Source: Gammaproteobacteria bacterium | Lineage (GTDB): Bacteria > Pseudomonadota > Gammaproteobacteria > WFUO01 | Direction of reading: 5' to 3' | Length of the DNA: 48,522 bases | NCBI GenBank assembly: GCA_015484945.1 | Contig: WFUO01000014.1 | Location: 1 to 48,522, forward strand | Made by a program: the position numbers and the translations under genes | In this document: positions 36,390 to 45,897 of the stretch, piece by piece | How the letters are laid out: every line of letters begins with the position of its first letter | Numbering within the stretch: the first letter of the stretch is position 1 | Notes under the pieces: generated by a model | Told to the model about the DNA's origin: nothing | The model's input: the letters and a program-made list of their open reading frames with translations, nothing else | Database searches by the model: none

Positions 36390-38255
36390 ATGATCAACAA
36401 ATATCCGTTGTGGAAGTACCTGCTGGTACTGTCGATCACCATTCTCGGGCTGCTCTATGCGTTGCCCAACCTCTACGGCAAGGATCCCGCCGTACTGGTT
36501 TCGCCGTTGCGCGCGATGAAGATGGACAGCTCGGTACGCAAGGCGGCCGAGGCTTCACTGAAGAAGGCTTCGATACCGTACCGGCAGGCGGTGATCGAGA
36601 AGGACAAGCTGATCATCCGCTTCGACAGCACCGACAACCAGCTCAAGGCCTCGGACATCCTGCGCAAGCGGTTTCGTAACAAGTACTCCGTAGCCCTGGC
36701 GCTGGTACCGGCGACCCCCAAATGGCTGCAGGCCATCAATGGCAGACCGATGTACCTCGGGCTGGATCTGCAAGGAGGGATTCACTTTCTCATGGAAGTG
36801 GACATGCGCGCGGTGATCGAGACGGAAACCGAACGCTACATCACCGAATTGCGAGCACAGATGCGCGAGATCAAGGTCCGGCATGCCGGCATCGACCGCA
36901 AGGGTGATGTGATCAGTATCCGCTTCCGCGATGCCGCAACACGTGACAAGGCCGAAGCGCAGTTCCTGAAGAAACAGCGTGGACTGGTGATCAAGCGTCG
37001 CGAGGCCGATCGTTACTGGATTCTGGATGTTTCGCTAGGCGAGGTCATGCGCCGTGAGGCCATGAAGTCGGCGCTGGAACAGAACCTCACCACATTGCGC
37101 AACCGTGTCAATGAACTGGGGGTGGCCGAACCGGTCATCCAGCAACAGGGACACCGGCGTATCATCGTACAGTTGCCGGGTGTGCAGGATCCCAACCGCG
37201 CACGTGAAATCCTTGGCGCCACGGCGACACTGGAGTTTCGTGAGGTTGACGAACGCAACCGCAATGTCGATGCCATCGTTGCCAGTGGCGTGGTACCGCC
37301 TGGCACGGTGCTGCGCAAGCGCCGGGAGGGCGGTTACGTGCTGCTCAAGCGGCGTGTGATTCTTACCGGTGATTCGATCAAGGATGCGCGTGCCGGTATC
37401 GAATCACGCGGCAACACCCCGGCGGTGTTCATCACCCTGGACAGCAAGGGCGGACGCCGCTTCAGCGACTGGACCAAGGACCACATTGGGGATCTGATGG
37501 CGGTGGTCTTCATCGAGACCCGCATCGAGACGGTGATTGGCAAGGATGGCAAGCGGGTGCGCAAAAAGACCGTGCACCAGGAGGTCATCAGTGTGGCGAC
37601 CATCCAGGCGCGGCTGGGACGCAACTTCCAGATCGAGGGTCTCGACAGCCTCGACGAGGCCAGCACGCTTGCCTTGCTGCTGCGTGCCGGTTCGCTCAAG
37701 GCGCCGGTGGAGATCATCCAGGAACGGACCATCGGCCCGGGACTGGGGCAGGAGAACATCGACAAGGGCATGGAGTCCGTGGTGCTTGGCTTTGTCGCGG
37801 TGCTGATCTTCATGGCCGTGTACTACAGGCTGTTCGGGTTGATCGCAAACGTGGCCCTGTTGATGAACCTGGTTATCCTGGTTGCGATCCTGTCCATGTT
37901 GCAGGCAACGCTGACCCTGCCCGGGATCGCCGGTATCGTGCTGACCATCGGCATGGCGGTGGATGCCAATGTGCTGATCTTTGAGCGCATTCGTGAGGAG
38001 CTGCGGGTCGGTAATTCGCCCCAGGCGAGTATCAACGCCGGTTATGAGAAGGCCTTCTCGACCATCGCCGACGCCAATATCACGACACTGATCGCGGCGG
38101 TGGTACTGTTCGGTTTCGGCAGCGGCCCCATCAAGGGTTTTGCGGTGACCTTGTCACTCGGTATCCTGACCTCGATGTTCACCGCGATCATGGGTACCCG
38201 GGCCATCGTCAACCTGATCTACGGCGGTCGCCGTCTCAAGAAGATCAGCATCTGA
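36390..38255 (+). CDS. secD: Protein translocase subunit SecD
   Basis: SecD uses proton flow to help pull secreted proteins across the inner membrane. The 621-residue length is standard. One N-terminal helix (about 8-26) and a large periplasmic domain (DLQGGIHFLMEVD near 127; LRNRVNELGVAEPVIQQQG near 234) come first. Five C-terminal helices start near 463, with GMAVDANVLIFERIREELR and DANITTLIAAVVLFGFGSG. It is followed by secF after 16 bases. Confidence 0.97.
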   Translation: MINKYPLWKYLLVLSITILGLLYALPNLYGKDPAVLVSPLRAMKMDSSVRKAAEASLKKASIPYRQAVIEKDKLIIRFDSTDNQLKASDILRKRFRNKYSVALALVPATPKWLQAINGRPMYLGLDLQGGIHFLMEVDMRAVIETETERYITELRAQMREIKVRHAGIDRKGDVISIRFRDAATRDKAEAQFLKKQRGLVIKRREADRYWILDVSLGEVMRREAMKSALEQNLTTLRNRVNELGVAEPVIQQQGHRRIIVQLPGVQDPNRAREILGATATLEFREVDERNRNVDAIVASGVVPPGTVLRKRREGGYVLLKRRVILTGDSIKDARAGIESRGNTPAVFITLDSKGGRRFSDWTKDHIGDLMAVVFIETRIETVIGKDGKRVRKKTVHQEVISVATIQARLGRNFQIEGLDSLDEASTLALLLRAGSLKAPVEIIQERTIGPGLGQENIDKGMESVVLGFVAVLIFMAVYYRLFGLIANVALLMNLVILVAILSMLQATLTLPGIAGIVLTIGMAVDANVLIFERIREELRVGNSPQASINAGYEKAFSTIADANITTLIAAVVLFGFGSGPIKGFAVTLSLGILTSMFTAIMGTRAIVNLIYGGRRLKKISI

Positions 38256-38271
38256 TTCGGGAGACAGGGTT

Positions 38272-39219
38272 ATGATGAAGATATTTGGCAAACAGACCCG
38301 AATCGACTTCATGGGTAAACGCGTGTTTGCGATGATCCTGTCGATATCACTGATACTGGCATCCATCGTTTCGCTGGCGATCAAGGGGCTCAATTTCGGT
38401 ATCGACTTCACCGGCGGTACCGAGATCCAGGTTGCCTATCCGCAGTCCATCGACGTGCAGCAGTTGCGCAAGACCCTGGGTTCGGCCGGTTTCCGTCAGG
38501 TGGTCGTGCAGCAATATGGCTCGTCCAAGGAAGTATTGATTCGTATCGCGCCGCAGAAGGGCATGACCCAGAGCCTGATCAGCCAGAAGGTGCTGGAGGT
38601 GCTCAGGAAGGGCAGGCAGAAGGGTGTCGAGCTGCGCAGCGTCAATTTCATCGGCCCGCAGATCGGCGAAGAGCTGACCGAGCAGGGCGGTCTGGCCATT
38701 CTGTATGCGCTGATCGGTATCCTGATCTATGTCACGTTGCGATTCGAATGGAAGTATTCGGTGGGCTCGGTGATTGCGCTGATCCATGACGTGACCATCA
38801 CGCTGGGTGTGTTTTCGTTCTGGCAACTGGACTTCAGTCTTTCGGTACTGGCGGCGTTGCTGGCCGTGATCGGTTACTCGCTCAACGATACCATCGTGGT
38901 GTTCGACCGTATTCGCGAGAATTTCCGCAAGATCCGCAAATCGACGCCGGCCGAGGTCATGAACACGTCGATCAACCAGACCCTGTCACGCACCATCATG
39001 ACCTCGTTGACGACCCTGCTGGTATTGATTGCGCTGTTCACGGTCGGAGGCGAGGCGGTGCACAACTTCTCGCTGGCGCTGATCATCGGCATCGTGGTGG
39101 GTACCTATTCGTCGATCTATGTCGCCAGCACGGCAGCACTGGCGCTGGGCGCCTGTCGCGAGGACCTGTTGCCAGTGGTCAAGGAAGGTGCCGAGGAAAG
39201 GGAACGCCCGCGCTTTTGA
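38272..39219 (+). CDS. secF: Protein translocase subunit SecF
   Basis: SecF pairs with SecD in the secretion motor. In 315 residues: a first helix (about 18-36), FGIDFTGGTEIQV, a small periplasmic domain and five further helices with EWKYSVGSVIALIHDVTITLG. The motifs GYSLNDTIVVFDRIRENFR and TSINQTLSRTIMTSLTTLLV follow. All family motifs are intact. It is the last gene of yajC-secDF and ends just before a strong hairpin. Confidence 0.97.
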   Translation: MMKIFGKQTRIDFMGKRVFAMILSISLILASIVSLAIKGLNFGIDFTGGTEIQVAYPQSIDVQQLRKTLGSAGFRQVVVQQYGSSKEVLIRIAPQKGMTQSLISQKVLEVLRKGRQKGVELRSVNFIGPQIGEELTEQGGLAILYALIGILIYVTLRFEWKYSVGSVIALIHDVTITLGVFSFWQLDFSLSVLAALLAVIGYSLNDTIVVFDRIRENFRKIRKSTPAEVMNTSINQTLSRTIMTSLTTLLVLIALFTVGGEAVHNFSLALIIGIVVGTYSSIYVASTAALALGACREDLLPVVKEGAEERERPRF

Positions 39220-39225
39220 TTGGCC

Positions 39226-39248
39226 GGTGGCGCCCCGTGGGCGCCACC
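39226..39248. terminator. Hairpin between convergent secF and a small membrane protein gene
   Basis: GGTGGCGCC (39226-39234) and GGCGCCACC (39240-39248) form a perfect nine-base stem with a five-base loop, six bases past the secF stop and 13 bases beyond the stop of the opposing gene. No T tract follows on either strand, so it may serve as a bidirectional mRNA end or stabiliser rather than a classic intrinsic terminator. Confidence 0.5.
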
Positions 39249-39261
39249 CTGTCAACTCTGA

Positions 39262-39594
39262 TCAGGCCTTTCTGACCTCGTCCATGGGGTCGGATTCGTC
39301 TAGTCCGGGCGCGATCTTGTTGCAGATCGGGCTGCTCTTGCGCCGGCATTTGTCGTCATCGACGGTATGGATGGTGACCAGAGCCCAGACGATGGAGATC
39401 AGCCACAACAGCACACCCAGCCCCATGGTATAGAGATTGGCGTCCTCGCCTGTCGGGCCACCCCGGTAACCATAGATCAGGCTGATGATGCCGGTTATCC
39501 AGAAGACGCCGATCGGTGCCGCGCAACAGCCGGCGCAGCCATATCGGCACACGGCAAAGGGCGGTACCAGGATCGCCAGTACACTTCGTTTCAT
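39262..39594 (-). CDS. Small membrane protein, YqaE/Pmp3-like N-terminal part
   Basis: ATG 39594 gives 110 residues with GGGAG five bases upstream; a longer frame to 39639 lacks one. The N-terminus VLAILVPPFAVCRYGCAGC and WITGIISLIYGYRGG resemble the YqaE/Pmp3 pattern, interrupted by a four-Cys cluster (CRYGCAGCC). A second hydrophobic segment (about 60-84, MGLGVLLWLISIVWALVTIHT) and a charged tail follow; typical Pmp3 proteins stop after about 55 residues. I infer an inner-membrane protein of unknown role. Confidence 0.7.
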   Translation of the reverse strand: MKRSVLAILVPPFAVCRYGCAGCCAAPIGVFWITGIISLIYGYRGGPTGEDANLYTMGLGVLLWLISIVWALVTIHTVDDDKCRRKSSPICNKIAPGLDESDPMDEVRKA

Positions 39595-39688
39595 AACCAC
39601 TCCCGTCCTTTTCGGCCAGTTTCGATCCCTGTATAGCACAATCGTTGCGGGGATAAAATACCGGAGGTGCGGGGATAGCGGTTGTCAG

Positions 39689-39904
39689 TTATCGCTTTCT
39701 CGGACGGAAAGGGATCACGTCGGCAGTACGCGTGGCGGGAGGATCTTCATGATCCAGTGGCGTGTCGAGCGGCACGATTTGCAGGATGTCATCGGATTCG
39801 TAGCTTTTCATGATGGCGAAATCCTCCAGTCCTTCGAGGACATCGCGCATGACCATTTCCAGCGCCTTGCGACCGAGGGTTCTGTTGCCGTTGCTGTTGG
39901 ACAT
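39689..39904 (-). CDS. Small hypothetical protein (71 aa)
   Basis: I do not recognise a family. The 71 residues form an amphipathic helix region (RKALEMVMRDVLEGLEDFAIM) followed by an acidic, Pro-rich tail ending VIPFRPRKR. No membrane segment. The ribosome site is weak (AGG nine bases upstream). Its gene sits between suhB and the small membrane protein, same strand, with clear gaps on both sides. Confidence 0.55.
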   Translation of the reverse strand: MSNSNGNRTLGRKALEMVMRDVLEGLEDFAIMKSYESDDILQIVPLDTPLDHEDPPATRTADVIPFRPRKR

Positions 39905-40015
39905 GAATGACGACCTGTGTTTGTCCGGGACCTGCCCAGTTCATCGGTAGCCGAAACGAAACCTTGAGTGCTGGAACGTGTTTTTGTGAAGTAGGTAACT
40001 GGATGAAAAGAATGG

Positions 40016-40816
40016 CTATTTGGCCAGAGGCCCGGTGCACGAGGGCTTGATGGCGTTGAGGATGGCGTGTGTGATCTTCGGGCTGCCGGCAACGATGTTG
40101 CCGCTTTCCAGCCAGTCCTCGCCACCTGCGAAGTCGGTGACGATGCCGCCGGCCTCGCGTACGATCAGCGCGCCGGCCGCCATGTCCCACGGACTCAGGC
40201 CGATTTCCCAGAAACCATCCAGGCGTCCGGCGGCCACATAGGCCAGATCAAGCGCCGCCGAGCCGGCGCGCCGGATACCGGCGGTATCCGGAAACAGGGC
40301 TCTGAACATCTCAAGGTAGGCGTCCAGATGCTGTTGCTGGCGAAATGGGAAACCGGTGCCGAGCAGGGCGCCCTCGAGTCCCTTGCGCGGTGTCACGCGC
40401 AGGCGGCGGCGGTTGAGCTGGGCGCCCGCGCCACGAGAACCGGTGAACAGTTCCTGCTTGAGTGGGTCATACACCACGGCCTGTTCTATCCGTCCCTTGT
40501 GTCTGAGCGCGATGGAGACGGCGAACTGGGGAAAACCGAACAGGTAGTTGGTGGTGCCGTCGAGCGGGTCGATGATCCACTGGAATTCTTCATTGCCCGC
40601 GTGATCACCGCTCTCTTCGGCCAGTATCGCATGCCCCGGATAGGCCTTGCGGATCACACCGATGATCGCCTGCTCGGCTTCGCGATCCACTTCCGAGACG
40701 AAGTCGTTGCGCTGTTTACTGGTGACCGACAGCGTATCGATCCGGTTCATGTATCGCAGGATGATGTCCCCGGCCTTGTTGGCGGCGCTGATAGCGATGT
40801 TGAGCATGGGATTCAT
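40016..40816 (-). CDS. suhB: Inositol-1-monophosphatase family protein SuhB
   Basis: SuhB is an inositol monophosphatase that in Escherichia coli also joins rRNA antitermination complexes. ATG 40816 gives 266 residues, the usual length; the frame extends upstream to 40861 without a better start. Metal-site motifs are visible: AEESGDH, IDPLDGTTNYLFGFP and the C-terminal LSPWDMAAGALIVREAGG. Divergent from trmJ, a common neighbourhood in gammaproteobacteria. Confidence 0.95.
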   Translation of the reverse strand: MNPMLNIAISAANKAGDIILRYMNRIDTLSVTSKQRNDFVSEVDREAEQAIIGVIRKAYPGHAILAEESGDHAGNEEFQWIIDPLDGTTNYLFGFPQFAVSIALRHKGRIEQAVVYDPLKQELFTGSRGAGAQLNRRRLRVTPRKGLEGALLGTGFPFRQQQHLDAYLEMFRALFPDTAGIRRAGSAALDLAYVAAGRLDGFWEIGLSPWDMAAGALIVREAGGIVTDFAGGEDWLESGNIVAGSPKITHAILNAIKPSCTGPLAK

Positions 40817-40935
40817 GGGTGGATTCCGGGTCTGTTGCCAGGGGCTGTCATGGGGGCGCAAGCATACCAGAGCGGGGCGTCCGAAGGAACCGCAGCCCGC
40901 TTGCAGCCTGCTGCGCGCACCGGTATCGTGCCGTC

Positions 40936-41679
40936 ATGCTCGAACGTATTCGAATCGTCATGATCGGGACCAGCCATCCCGGCAATATCGGTGCCGCGGC
41001 ACGCGCCATGAAGACCATGGGTCTGTCGCAGCTGTGGCTGGTCGATCCCGTGCATTTTCCCCATCCCGAGGCCGAGGCGCGCGCATCGGGCGCGGCCGAT
41101 ATTCTCTCTGCGGCACGGATCTGCAACGATCTGGACGAAGCCTTGCGCGGCTGTGTGCTCGTCCTCGGCGCCAGTGCCAGGCTGCGCAGCCTGGACTGGC
41201 CGGTGCTGGACCCTGGCGGCATGGCCACCGAGATGCTGACTGCCGCTGTCGATGGCGAGGTGGCCCTGTTGTTCGGGCGCGAGGACAGTGGTCTGAGCAA
41301 TGATGAGCTGTCGCGATGTCACTATCTGGTGAACATTCCAGCCAACCCCGACTACAGTTCGCTCAATATCGCCGCCGCCGTGCAGGTGCTGTGCTGGGAA
41401 CTGCGTCGCGCCACAGGCGCGCAGCCGCAGGCAGGGCAAGGCGCGCGTCACGCACTCGATCTGCCGGCGCCGGCCGAAGAGATGCAGGGGCTGTTCGAAC
41501 ACCTGGAGCAGACCCTCATCGATATCGGGTTTCACGACCCGCAACGTCCCGGACAAATGATGACGCGCCTGCGACGCCTGTTGCTACGCTGCAGGCCCGA
41601 GCGGCGCGAAGTCAATATCCTGCGCGGGATTCTTGGCGCGGCGCAAAAGGCCGCTGGCCGCGAATCTGGTAACATGTAG
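40936..41679 (+). CDS. trmJ: tRNA (cytidine/uridine-32-2'-O)-methyltransferase TrmJ
   Basis: TrmJ methylates ribose 32 of several tRNAs. I use ATG 40936 (247 aa); the frame upstream is non-family sequence. SPOUT motifs are GTSHPGNIGAAARAMKTMGL at the start, LLFGREDSGLSNDEL and VNIPANPDYSSLNIAAAVQVL forming the SAM-binding trefoil knot. It stands directly before cysE and the isc operon as in many relatives. Confidence 0.94.
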   Translation: MLERIRIVMIGTSHPGNIGAAARAMKTMGLSQLWLVDPVHFPHPEAEARASGAADILSAARICNDLDEALRGCVLVLGASARLRSLDWPVLDPGGMATEMLTAAVDGEVALLFGREDSGLSNDELSRCHYLVNIPANPDYSSLNIAAAVQVLCWELRRATGAQPQAGQGARHALDLPAPAEEMQGLFEHLEQTLIDIGFHDPQRPGQMMTRLRRLLLRCRPERREVNILRGILGAAQKAAGRESGNM

Positions 41680-41712
41680 GATCCCGACCAGGCAGACTGC
41701 ACAGGTAGAATC

Positions 41713-42519
41713 ATGTTCAAGGGCATACGAGAGGACATCCGTTGTGTTTTCGACCGCGATCCTGCGGCGCGCAACTGGTTCGAGGTGCTGACCTGCTATC
41801 AGGGACTGCACGCCGTTATCTTTCATCGTATCAACCATCGTCTGTGGACCTGGGGCCTGAAATGGCTGGCGCGTTGGGGTTCGTTGATCGCACGCTGGCT
41901 GACGGGCATCGAGATTCATCCCGGCGCCGTGATCGGCCGGCGTTTCTTCATCGATCACGGCATGGGCGTCGTGATCGGCGAGACCACCGTCATTGGCGAC
42001 GACTGCACCATCTACCATGGCGTTACGCTGGGTGGCACCAGTTGGGAGAAGGGCAAGCGGCATCCCACCCTGATGGACAACGTAGTGGTAGGCGCGGGCG
42101 CCAAGATCCTTGGCCCCATCACCATGGGCAAGGGCGCGCGTATCGGCTCCAATGCCGTGGTGCTGAAAAGCGTACCGGACGGCGCCACCGTGGTCGGCGT
42201 ACCTGGACGGATCGTCACCCAGCCGGCCAGTGACGAGGCGCAGGCACGGCGCAAGGCGATCGCCGACAAGATCGGTTTCGACGCCTACGGGATGGTGCCC
42301 GACATGCCCGACCCGGTAGCCAATGCCGTCAACTGCATGCTCGACCACATCCACACCATGGACAAAAAGCTGGAGCAAATGTGTGCCGCGATCAAGGGAC
42401 TGGGTGCCGAGATCGCCGACCTGCAACTGCCCGATCTCGGTCCCTGCGAGATCAGCAGTGCCGTCGAGCCCATTCAACCCGACCCGGATGCCCGGGAAGA
42501 TCAGGAAAAAAAGCAATAA
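41713..42519 (+). CDS. cysE: Serine O-acetyltransferase CysE
   Basis: CysE makes O-acetylserine, the precursor of cysteine. The 268-residue protein has the N-terminal helical region ([20 protein letters not shown]), then a left-handed beta-helix with [42 protein letters not shown] (active His) and [17 protein letters not shown]-terminal helix pair (about 215-250) follows. The N-terminus is shorter than in E. coli. Location upstream of iscRS fits supplying cysteine for IscS. Confidence 0.94.
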   Translation: MFKGIREDIRCVFDRDPAARNWFEVLTCYQGLHAVIFHRINHRLWTWGLKWLARWGSLIARWLTGIEIHPGAVIGRRFFIDHGMGVVIGETTVIGDDCTIYHGVTLGGTSWEKGKRHPTLMDNVVVGAGAKILGPITMGKGARIGSNAVVLKSVPDGATVVGVPGRIVTQPASDEAQARRKAIADKIGFDAYGMVPDMPDPVANAVNCMLDHIHTMDKKLEQMCAAIKGLGAEIADLQLPDLGPCEISSAVEPIQPDPDAREDQEKKQ

Positions 42520-42611
42520 ACCGCTTCAATTAAAGGGGATTGGGTCGCGGCAGATTCGTCGTGTGCGCGGGCCAAAAACTTGACTGGCCTGTACGGGAAA
42601 AGGGATAATAC

Positions 42612-42667
42612 TTGACACACTGTTGTGGTTATTGATACTTGACTATTATAGTCAGGAATGATCTAAT
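42612..42667 (+). promoter_or_regulatory. Candidate sigma-70 promoters of the isc operon
   Basis: TTGACA (42612-42617) with GATACT (42634-42639) at 16-base spacing is one candidate. TTGACT (42639-42644) with TCTAAT (42662-42667) at 17-base spacing is another. Both overlap or abut the IscR site at 42635-42659, so bound IscR would block either. Which is used cannot be told from sequence. Confidence 0.6.
42635..42659 (+). promoter_or_regulatory. Type-1 IscR binding site
   Basis: The 25 bases match the type-1 IscR consensus (ATASYYGACTR-W3-YAGTCRRSTAT) at 24 positions, with the dyad GACT...AGTC intact. It lies 84 bases before the IscR start. Holo-IscR ([2Fe-2S]) bound here would repress its own operon when Fe-S clusters are sufficient. 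Confidence 0.9.
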
Positions 42668-42742
42668 GCCCCCAGTCCTGCCGAATATGTGCAGACGGTA
42701 GGGCCCGAGAACATTAGAATATCATTATTTCAGGATTATGTT

Positions 42743-43198
42743 ATGAGACTGACAACGAAAGGTCGATATGCAGTAACGGCAATGCTCGATCTGGCGCTGC
42801 GCGAAGGCAGCGGGCCGATCTCCCTGGCCGACATCTCGGAACGTCAGGGCATTTCCCTGTCGTATCTCGAGCAGCTGTTCACCAAGCTGCGTCGTGCCGG
42901 ATTGGTCAAGAGCACCCGCGGTCCGGGCGGCGGTTATTCGCTCAGCGTGCCGGCCTCCGAGCTGCCGGTCGCCAAGGTCATCACCGCAGTCGATGAGAAG
43001 GTGGATACGACCCGGTGTGGTGGCCTGGGCAATTGTCAGGACGGTGAACCGTGTCTGACCCACGAGTTGTGGGTGGATCTGAGTGAACAGATTTACGAAT
43101 TCCTCAACGGCATCTCGCTGGGCGATCTGGTGCAGCGCAAGTCGGTGCAGGAAGTCTCCATGCGCAGCCAGCAGCGCGCCGGTGACAACGCCGCCTGA
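42743..43198 (+). CDS. iscR: Fe-S cluster-sensing regulator IscR
   Basis: IscR is an Rrf2-type repressor that carries a [2Fe-2S] cluster and controls Fe-S assembly genes. ATG 42743 gives 151 residues beginning with the typical [18 protein letters not shown]; the frame upstream is not family sequence. Winged-helix motifs [20 protein letters not shown] and [12 protein letters not shown] are intact. The three cluster cysteines are in [14 protein letters not shown] (C-x5-C-x5-C) and the His ligand follows (LTHELW). It has its own binding site upstream. Confidence 0.97.
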   Translation: MRLTTKGRYAVTAMLDLALREGSGPISLADISERQGISLSYLEQLFTKLRRAGLVKSTRGPGGGYSLSVPASELPVAKVITAVDEKVDTTRCGGLGNCQDGEPCLTHELWVDLSEQIYEFLNGISLGDLVQRKSVQEVSMRSQQRAGDNAA

Positions 43199-43243
43199 CA
43201 TCAGGACATCGAACCCGAACGCACGACGAGAGGTTGACAAGCA

Positions 43244-44470
43244 GTGACAGTGAGCAAATTTCCTATCTATCTGGACTATTCAGCGACCACGCCGGTGGAT
43301 CCGCGCGTTGCCGACAAGATGTGCGGCTGCCTGACCCTGGATGGCAAGTTCGGCAACCCCGCCTCGCGGTCGCACAGTTATGGGTGGGAAGCCGACGAGC
43401 TGGTCAGCCAGGCGCGCGCCGATGTCGCCGCGTTGATCAACGCCGATCCGAAAGAGATCGTGTGGACCTCCGGGGCCACGGAATCGGACAACCTGGCGAT
43501 CAAGGGCGCAGCCCACTTCTACAGCAAGAAGAAAGGCAAGCACATCGTCACCTGCAAAACCGAACACAAGGCTGTGCTCGATACCTGCCGCCATCTGGAA
43601 CGTGAAGGTTTCGAGGTCACCTATCTCGATCCCGAGAGCAATGGCCTGATCGATCTTGACAAACTCAAGGCGGCATTGCGCGACGATACCGTGTTGGTGT
43701 CCATCATGCACGTCAACAACGAGATCGGCGTGATTCAGGATATCGAGGCCATCGGCGAGATCACCCGTGAACGCGGCATTCTGTTCCATGTCGATGCGGC
43801 GCAGAGCGCGGGCAAGGTCGAGATCGACCTGCAACGCATGAAGGTGGACCTGATGTCGTTCTCGGCGCACAAGATATACGGTCCCAAGGGTATTGGCGCC
43901 CTGTACGTCCGCCGCAAGCCACGCGTGCGCGTGGAAGCGCAGATGCATGGCGGTGGTCATGAACGCGGCATGCGTTCCGGCACCCTGCCCACCCACCAGA
44001 TCGTGGGCATGGGCGAGGCATTCCGTATTGCGCGCGAGGAAATGGCGGAAGAGAACGCGCGTATCCTGGGGCTGCGTAATCGCCTGCTCGAGGGCCTCAA
44101 GGACATGGAAGAAGTTTATGTCAACGGCGATCTCGAACATCGCGTGGCAGGCAATCTCAACATCAGTTTCAACTACGTGGAAGGCGAATCGCTGATCATG
44201 GCGGTCAAGGATCTGGCGGTATCATCAGGTTCGGCCTGTACCTCCGCCAGCCTTGAGCCTTCATACGTATTGCGCGCCATCGGGCGCAACGATGAACTGG
44301 CCCACAGCTCGATACGGTTCACGATCGGGCGTTTTACGACCGAGGAAGAGATCGATTACACGATCAAGCTGATCAGGGAAAAGATCGACAAGCTGCGTGA
44401 GTTGTCTCCGTTGTGGGAGATGTACAAGGAAGGCATCGATCTGTCCAAGGTGCAGTGGGCGGCACACTAG
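43244..44470 (+). CDS. iscS: Cysteine desulfurase IscS
   Basis: IscS takes sulfur from cysteine with PLP and delivers it to IscU and to tRNA thiolation enzymes. A GTG start at 43244 (408 aa) stands ten bases after GAGAGG; a second GTG at 43250 is possible. The PLP lysine is in [12 protein letters not shown] and the catalytic Cys in [17 protein letters not shown]; the N-terminus reads [11 protein letters not shown]. Length and motifs are standard. iscU follows after 40 bases. Confidence 0.97.
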   Translation: MTVSKFPIYLDYSATTPVDPRVADKMCGCLTLDGKFGNPASRSHSYGWEADELVSQARADVAALINADPKEIVWTSGATESDNLAIKGAAHFYSKKKGKHIVTCKTEHKAVLDTCRHLEREGFEVTYLDPESNGLIDLDKLKAALRDDTVLVSIMHVNNEIGVIQDIEAIGEITRERGILFHVDAAQSAGKVEIDLQRMKVDLMSFSAHKIYGPKGIGALYVRRKPRVRVEAQMHGGGHERGMRSGTLPTHQIVGMGEAFRIAREEMAEENARILGLRNRLLEGLKDMEEVYVNGDLEHRVAGNLNISFNYVEGESLIMAVKDLAVSSGSACTSASLEPSYVLRAIGRNDELAHSSIRFTIGRFTTEEEIDYTIKLIREKIDKLRELSPLWEMYKEGIDLSKVQWAAH

Positions 44471-44510
44471 TCAACAGTATTAGCAAGATAAAACATCAGG
44501 AGCGAAGATC

Positions 44511-44909
44511 ATGTCTTACAGCGATAAGGTTCTGGATCACTACGAAAATCCGCGTAACGTCGGGTCTTTCGACAAGGATGATGCCAGCGTGGGCACCGGC
44601 ATGGTCGGTGCGCCGGCCTGTGGTGACGTGATGAAACTGCAGATCAAGGTCAACGAGGAGGGTGTCATCGAGGACGCGCGCTTCAAGACCTATGGCTGCG
44701 GCTCGGCCATTGCCTCAAGCTCGTTGCTGACCGAATGGGTCAAGGGCAAGACGCTGGAAGAGGCGCGCCAGATCAAGAACACCGACATTGCCGAGGAACT
44801 CGAACTGCCGCCGGTCAAGGTGCACTGCTCGGTACTGGCCGAGGATGCCATCAAGGCCGCGATCGAAGACTTCCAGGGCAAGAACGCCGCGACCAAGAAG
44901 TCTGCCTGA
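44511..44909 (+). CDS. iscU: Fe-S cluster scaffold IscU
   Basis: IscU builds [2Fe-2S] and [4Fe-4S] clusters. In 132 residues the three cluster cysteines are in [25 protein letters not shown] and [12 protein letters not shown]. The chaperone-recognition peptide LPPVK, bound by HscA, precedes the last Cys ([10 protein letters not shown]). The N-terminus [19 protein letters not shown] is typical. An AGGAGC ribosome site precedes the ATG. Confidence 0.98.
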   Translation: MSYSDKVLDHYENPRNVGSFDKDDASVGTGMVGAPACGDVMKLQIKVNEEGVIEDARFKTYGCGSAIASSSLLTEWVKGKTLEEARQIKNTDIAEELELPPVKVHCSVLAEDAIKAAIEDFQGKNAATKKSA

Positions 44910-44922
44910 GGGCATAGAAAGA

Positions 44923-45246
44923 ATGGCCATCACACTGACCGAAGCCGCCGCCCGGCGCGTGCAGCAATATCTCGATAACCGTGGCAAGGGTATTGGCCTG
45001 CGCCTGGGGGTGCGTTCATCCGGTTGTTCCGGCATGGCCTACGTGATCGAGTTTGCCGACGACATCGAGGAAAGCGATCAGGTGTTCGAGAGCCACGGTG
45101 TCAAGATCATCGTTGATCCGAAGAGCATGGTCTATCTCGATGGCACCGAGGTGGACTTCGCCCGCGAGGGCCTTAACGAGGGCTTCAAGTTCAACAACCC
45201 CAACGTCCGGGACGAGTGTGGTTGTGGCGAGAGCTTCACTGTCTGA
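44923..45246 (+). CDS. iscA: A-type Fe-S carrier IscA
   Basis: IscA carries Fe-S clusters or iron to target proteins. ATG 44923 gives the exact family length of 107 residues, starting [16 protein letters not shown]. Conserved cysteines are in [14 protein letters not shown] and in the C-terminal [11 protein letters not shown]. The gene begins 13 bases after iscU, and the weak AGAAAG ribosome site suits coupling. Confidence 0.97.
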   Translation: MAITLTEAAARRVQQYLDNRGKGIGLRLGVRSSGCSGMAYVIEFADDIEESDQVFESHGVKIIVDPKSMVYLDGTEVDFAREGLNEGFKFNNPNVRDECGCGESFTV

Positions 45247-45273
45247 AAACGGGCAGTGAATGAGCGGGTGGTG

Positions 45274-45822
45274 ATGGGTAACGGCCTGACCAGTGACTAT
45301 TTTGAGCTGTTCGGGATCGAACCCCGTTTTGATATCGATACGGCCGAGCTGTCACGTCGTTACCGCCAGTTGCAGCAGACCGTGCATCCCGACCGCTATG
45401 CCAATGCCACCGACCAGGAGCGGCGTTTGTCGATGCAGCAGGCCACGCGCATCAATGAGGCCTATCAGACACTGAAAGACCCGGTAGCGCGTGCCCGTTA
45501 CCTGCTCGAACTGGCCGGCGAAGACCCGGAGGGCGGTCAGGGCAGTATCCAGTCGCCCGAATTTCTCATGCAGCAGATGGAGATGCGCGAGGCCCTTGCC
45601 GAGGCGCGGGATCAGGCTGATCCGTTGGCAGTGGTCGGCGACATACTCGACCAGGTTGCGCTGCGTATCCGCGAGACGACATCGCGGCTTGAAGCATGTT
45701 TCCAGGGTACACACATCGATGTGGATGCCGCCAGGGACCTGATCGGCAAGCTGCAGTTTCTGTACAAGTTGCGCAGCGAGGCCGAACAGCTCGAGGCGGA
45801 TCTCGAAGACGAATTGCTTTGA
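45274..45822 (+). CDS. hscB: Fe-S assembly co-chaperone HscB
   Basis: HscB is a J-domain protein that brings IscU to HscA. The start is uncertain: ATG 45274 (182 aa, before SDYFELFGIEP) or GTG 45256 six codons upstream; neither has a strong ribosome site. The HPD motif (His38-Pro-Asp in TVHPDRYAN) and the C-terminal IscU-binding helices (about 95-180) are present. The stop lies in a short palindrome before hscA. Confidence 0.94.
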   Translation: MGNGLTSDYFELFGIEPRFDIDTAELSRRYRQLQQTVHPDRYANATDQERRLSMQQATRINEAYQTLKDPVARARYLLELAGEDPEGGQGSIQSPEFLMQQMEMREALAEARDQADPLAVVGDILDQVALRIRETTSRLEACFQGTHIDVDAARDLIGKLQFLYKLRSEAEQLEADLEDELL

Positions 45823-45850
45823 CCTGCGTTCAGGTCACATCTGTTACAAT
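45820..45850 (+). promoter_or_regulatory. Palindrome and -10-like element between hscB and hscA
   Basis: TGACCTG (45820-45826) and CAGGTCA (45831-45837) form a perfect inverted repeat with a four-base loop that includes the hscB stop codon. TACAAT (45845-45850) follows. It could be an internal promoter with operator or an mRNA hairpin; no well-spaced -35 is seen. Confidence 0.35.
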
Positions 45851-45897
45851 CCAGAAACCGGCGACATGGCCGGATCAGCAGGCGGCAGACAGTAAAC

